Origin: an uncultured Clostridia bacterium | GTDB lineage: Bacteria > Bacillota_A > Clostridia > TANB77 > CAG-508 | Assembly: GCA_944393295.1 (NCBI GenBank) | Contig: CALXZR010000137.1 | Location: 1-7,171, forward strand | Direction: 5' to 3' | Length of the DNA stretch: 7,171 nucleotides | Part shown: piece after piece, positions 5,296 through 7,171 of the stretch | How positions within the stretch are numbered: position 1 is the first letter of the stretch | Layout of the letters: the number at the start of each line of letters is the position of its first letter | Position numbers and translations under genes: made by a program | The notes under the pieces: model-generated | What the model was told of the DNA's origin: nothing | Seen by the model: only the letters and a program-made list of their open reading frames with translations | The model's database searches: none

Positions 5296-6290
5296 TAATT
5301 TTACTAGCAAATATATTATTATATAGCTCGATTGTAATAAAAAATAATAAAGAGCAAATTAGTAATGTTAATACTATATATGAAAATGGTATAGGAAACT
5401 ATGCATTAGATAATAGCACTCAAAATTACGATATATCTCAACCAGTATTAAATACTGCTGAATTAGCTAAACAAATAGAAGAGCAAAGGTTAGCTAAAGA
5501 AAAAGCAGAACAAGAAGCTCGCAAGAGAGATGAAGAAAATAAAAAAAAGCAGGAAGAATATCAAGCTAAATTGGAACAAGAAAGACAAGCTTTAATAAAT
5601 AAAGAACAAGAAAAAAATGAAGAGGTAATATCACAAGAAACGACACATACTATAACAGAAAAAAATACAGAAAAAATAGAACAAGATAATACAGAAAATA
5701 AATCTAATAGTGAAAATAATGAAAATAGTTTAAGTCTTGCTGGATATATTGAATTAGAGAAAAGTAATATTAAAGGATATTTACATAAATCAGGTCTATA
5801 TTGTATTTACGAGTTGGCTAATGGAACAGTATGGATTCAACCTGTTACAAAAGAAATAATGTATATGAGAGAGAATGCTAAAGTTTCAGTATATGCGAAT
5901 GATATTAAAAATTATTTTTTATTAATAGAAGGTTCAAATGAATTAATATCTGTTGAAAAAGTTAATTTCTCAAGAGTAACAATAGAATATCCAACAAGGA
6001 GAATTAGACCTTTGGAAATTAAGAAAAATCAAATAGAAAGTGCATATAGTGTTTCTAGAATAGAAGAACAAATCAGAAATATAGAAAATAATTGGAAAAA
6101 CACCAGCTCTGGACAAATATATTGTCTTAAAGATGGCTCGAATTGGATACAATTATCAAATCAGGAATTACCTATACAAGATTTAAATACTGTTATTTGC
6201 GAATATAAAAATAATTATTTTATGAAAATTTATTGTAGTTATGATAATGCATCTATAATGGTAGAACCATATAATATAGAAAGTGAGTAA
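5292..6290 (+). CDS. Membrane-anchored coiled-coil protein with repeated beta-rich domain
   Basis: I do not recognise the family. The frame is open from 5250, but its first usual start codon is TTG 5292 with no ribosome binding site; the likely true start is ATG 5266 in another frame. Numbered from the TTG (332 residues): a hydrophobic segment at 1-16 (LLANILLYSSIVI) that would be a full N-terminal anchor if joined to the ATG frame; a polar stretch; a long charged helix at 55-112 rich in KQEE heptads, likely a coiled coil; and a low-complexity Asn/Glu/Thr linker to about 146. The C-terminal part looks beta-rich and holds two related units (about 166-225 and 272-330), each with LxxGxxWIQ (175-183, 279-287) and later a NYF motif. 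It is the last operon gene and probably lies outside the membrane, though topology is unproven. Confidence 0.8.
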   Translation: MIILLANILLYSSIVIKNNKEQISNVNTIYENGIGNYALDNSTQNYDISQPVLNTAELAKQIEEQRLAKEKAEQEARKRDEENKKKQEEYQAKLEQERQALINKEQEKNEEVISQETTHTITEKNTEKIEQDNTENKSNSENNENSLSLAGYIELEKSNIKGYLHKSGLYCIYELANGTVWIQPVTKEIMYMRENAKVSVYANDIKNYFLLIEGSNELISVEKVNFSRVTIEYPTRRIRPLEIKKNQIESAYSVSRIEEQIRNIENNWKNTSSGQIYCLKDGSNWIQLSNQELPIQDLNTVICEYKNNYFMKIYCSYDNASIMVEPYNIESE

Positions 6291-6312
6291 AAGAGGAGTT
6301 ACCTCTTTTACT
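6286..6312. terminator. Bidirectional terminator at the end of the J-domain operon
   Basis: GTAAAAGAGG (6287-6296) pairs perfectly with CCTCTTTTAC (6302-6311) around a five-base loop, with one more A-T pair outside. It overlaps the operon's last stop codon and abuts the stop of the convergent gene (6313-6315). T runs are short and interrupted, so termination strength is uncertain. Confidence 0.7.
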
Positions 6313-6582
6313 TTAAGCTAAGTCTTTTAACATTTGCTCAATAACAAGCATTAGTTCACAAGTGTTTCTTTGCAATGCAGAATCAATATATGTATAAAGC
6401 ATTTTTTGTTGATTCTTGTTTAAAGTTGAGTATAACTTTCCAAAATAATCATTTTCTGCATTACGTAAATTTTTTAGTATAGAATTATTTTTAGCGTTGT
6501 AATTTAGTATATCTGTAACACGATTTTCTAGATATATTCTTCTTTTGAAATTGTTGTAATTTTCTAATTTATTCTTTTTCAT
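6313..6582 (-). CDS. Small helical hypothetical protein
   Basis: An 89-residue, probably all-helical protein with a basic N-terminus (MKKNKLENYNNFKRRIYLENR). Its central stretch (ENDYFGKLYSTLNKNQQKM, about 43-61) leads to a final helix ending in ELMLVIEQMLKDL. The pattern of a short helix, LxxTLNxxQxxxLxxYxDxxxxx and a terminal amphipathic helix recalls the DUF6809-type small proteins found in clostridial accessory DNA; this is a weak resemblance and I assign no function. The ATG is well supported by AGGAGGTG (6588-6595 on the complement), five bases away. It is convergent with the J-domain operon and shares its terminator. No clear promoter was found: the one good minus-strand TATAAT (6598-6603) lies too close to the ribosome binding site. 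Confidence 0.75.
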   Translation of the reverse strand: MKKNKLENYNNFKRRIYLENRVTDILNYNAKNNSILKNLRNAENDYFGKLYSTLNKNQQKMLYTYIDSALQRNTCELMLVIEQMLKDLA

Positions 6583-6979
6583 TTTTTCACCTCCTATATT
6601 ATATAGCCTTTTTCACCAAAAAATGCGCTCCTTTTTTGAAAAAAATTTAATTTTTTTTTATTTTATAAAAAATAATAAATACATTGAGCTTTTTTAGATT
6701 ATATGTTAAGCTGTATTTAAAATAGATAGTGTAAAGTAATCTATGAAAAAATAGATTATGGAAATATTATCCAAAAGAATGTAAAAATGCACATTGAAAA
6801 GTTAAAAATATACAAAAAAGGCATTAGAAATAATACTTCAGGCTAAAAATTTTAACGATATTGATAAATGCTTTGTCAAGTGGTCACTTGCAAAGTAGTA
6901 AAAGCATTTGACAAAGCATTTACCAATACGTTTTAAGGTAATTAAGCCGAAGTAAGGTAAAGTATGAAGTTGTAGTAAA
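6583..6979. other. Gene-free AT-rich stretch before the transposase end
   Basis: No credible gene; the only ORFs are peptides of up to 19 residues without ribosome binding sites. From 6616 to 6670 there are long A and T runs. An imperfect hairpin pairs AAATAC (6677-6682) and AGCTT (6687-6691) with 6708-6718. A perfect small hairpin joins TAATCTAT (6737-6744) and ATAGATTA (6751-6758) around GAAAAA. A long palindrome fills 6834-6954 (listed separately). The insertion sequence boundary probably lies somewhere in 6800-6840. Confidence 0.6.
6834..6954. repeat. Long imperfect palindrome next to the transposase gene
   Basis: TAAATGCTTTGTCAA (6865-6879) pairs perfectly with 6908-6922. Outside it the match continues with gaps through ATTG/CAAT to TACTTC-GGCT (6834-6844) and AGCCGAAGTA (6945-6954). 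The tip contains a further hairpin, CAAGTG-GT-CACTTG (6877-6890). AAAGCATTT occurs twice (6901-6909, 6913-6921), so the left arm could pair in two registers. It lies just past the 3' end of the transposase gene, suggesting a subterminal element or a folded stop of the insertion sequence. Confidence 0.65.
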
Positions 6980-7171
6980 TCAGGCTTTTTGTTGATTAAT
7001 AATTAACTGTTGAGAAAGTTCAATTAATATTTGCCATTTGGCAGGCATAAGTTCAGCTTTATCAAGTTCTTTAACCTCATTAAGAGGTTTCCAATAAGTA
7101 TAAGGATGAGGACGTAAAAAATTGTAATAAGCTACAAAGAGAACAAGATGAGTAGAAGCTCCATCATCAGA
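6980..7171 (-). CDS. DDE-type transposase, C-terminal end (rest beyond window)
   Basis: On the minus strand a reading frame enters at base 7171 and runs 63 codons to a TGA at 6980-6982. It contains FVAYYNFLRPHPYTYW (about residues 12-27 of the visible part), the end of an integrase-core DDE domain: the YYNFxRPH motif follows the catalytic Glu in IS6/IS240-like and related transposases. A helical tail follows (MPAKWQILIELSQQLIINQQ). The catalytic D, D and E lie outside the window, so family and intactness cannot be judged; IS6-like is my best guess. The frame has no stop up to the window edge. It shows that an insertion sequence borders the accessory genes. The element's left end should lie within the preceding gene-free stretch. 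Confidence 0.82.
   Translation of the reverse strand, partial: SDDGASTHLVLFVAYYNFLRPHPYTYWKPLNEVKELDKAELMPAKWQILIELSQQLIINQQKA

Noticed and set aside
5970..6152. Antisense 60-codon frame inside the anchored coiled-coil gene
   Set aside because: It lies fully within a better supported gene, with no ribosome binding site or family resemblance.
6788..6847. Short peptide of 19 residues from an ATG at 6788
   Set aside because: It has no ribosome binding site, enters the long palindrome and is too short to judge; probably chance.

Overview
The window comes from a very AT-rich, low-GC Gram-positive genome. The genes favour A/T-ending codons and Lys, Asn and Ile, AGGAGG-type ribosome binding sites are strong, and ribosomal protein S2 and EF-Ts resemble Bacillota/Clostridia versions. 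I cannot fix the genus from sequence alone.

Layout. Bases 1-2583 are core genome: the 3' end of rpsB, then tsf with its own terminator, then a NifS/IscS-type cysteine desulfurase with its own promoter and terminator. Bases 2599-6582 look accessory: short, poorly conserved genes in alternating orientation, nearly every junction closed by a compact hairpin that can work in both directions. This stretch holds a small ribbon-helix-helix-like protein (minus), a divergent unknown ORF (plus), an XRE-family repressor-like protein (minus), and, divergent from it, a three-gene plus-strand operon. The operon encodes a 70-residue two-helix membrane protein, a J-domain protein with a large helical C-terminal region, and a membrane-anchored coiled-coil protein with a beta-rich C-terminal region. 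A small helical protein of unknown function (minus) follows. Bases 6583-6979 carry no gene but hold AT runs and a long imperfect palindrome. The window ends in the C-terminus of a DDE-type transposase (minus), so the accessory stretch borders an insertion sequence.

The most notable unit is 3715-6311. The XRE gene and the operon share a control region with a perfect 13-bp inverted repeat placed around the predicted promoters, which suggests an autoregulated switch. Both large operon proteins carry an internal duplication that I recognise from residue patterns: about 160 residues apart in the J-domain protein, and about 104 residues apart in the anchored protein (an LxxGxxWIQ motif appears twice). 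A working model, purely inferred, is a membrane-tethered DnaK/J-domain complex under XRE control. The third gene shows an apparent single-base frameshift between its ribosome-binding-site-linked ATG and the main reading frame.
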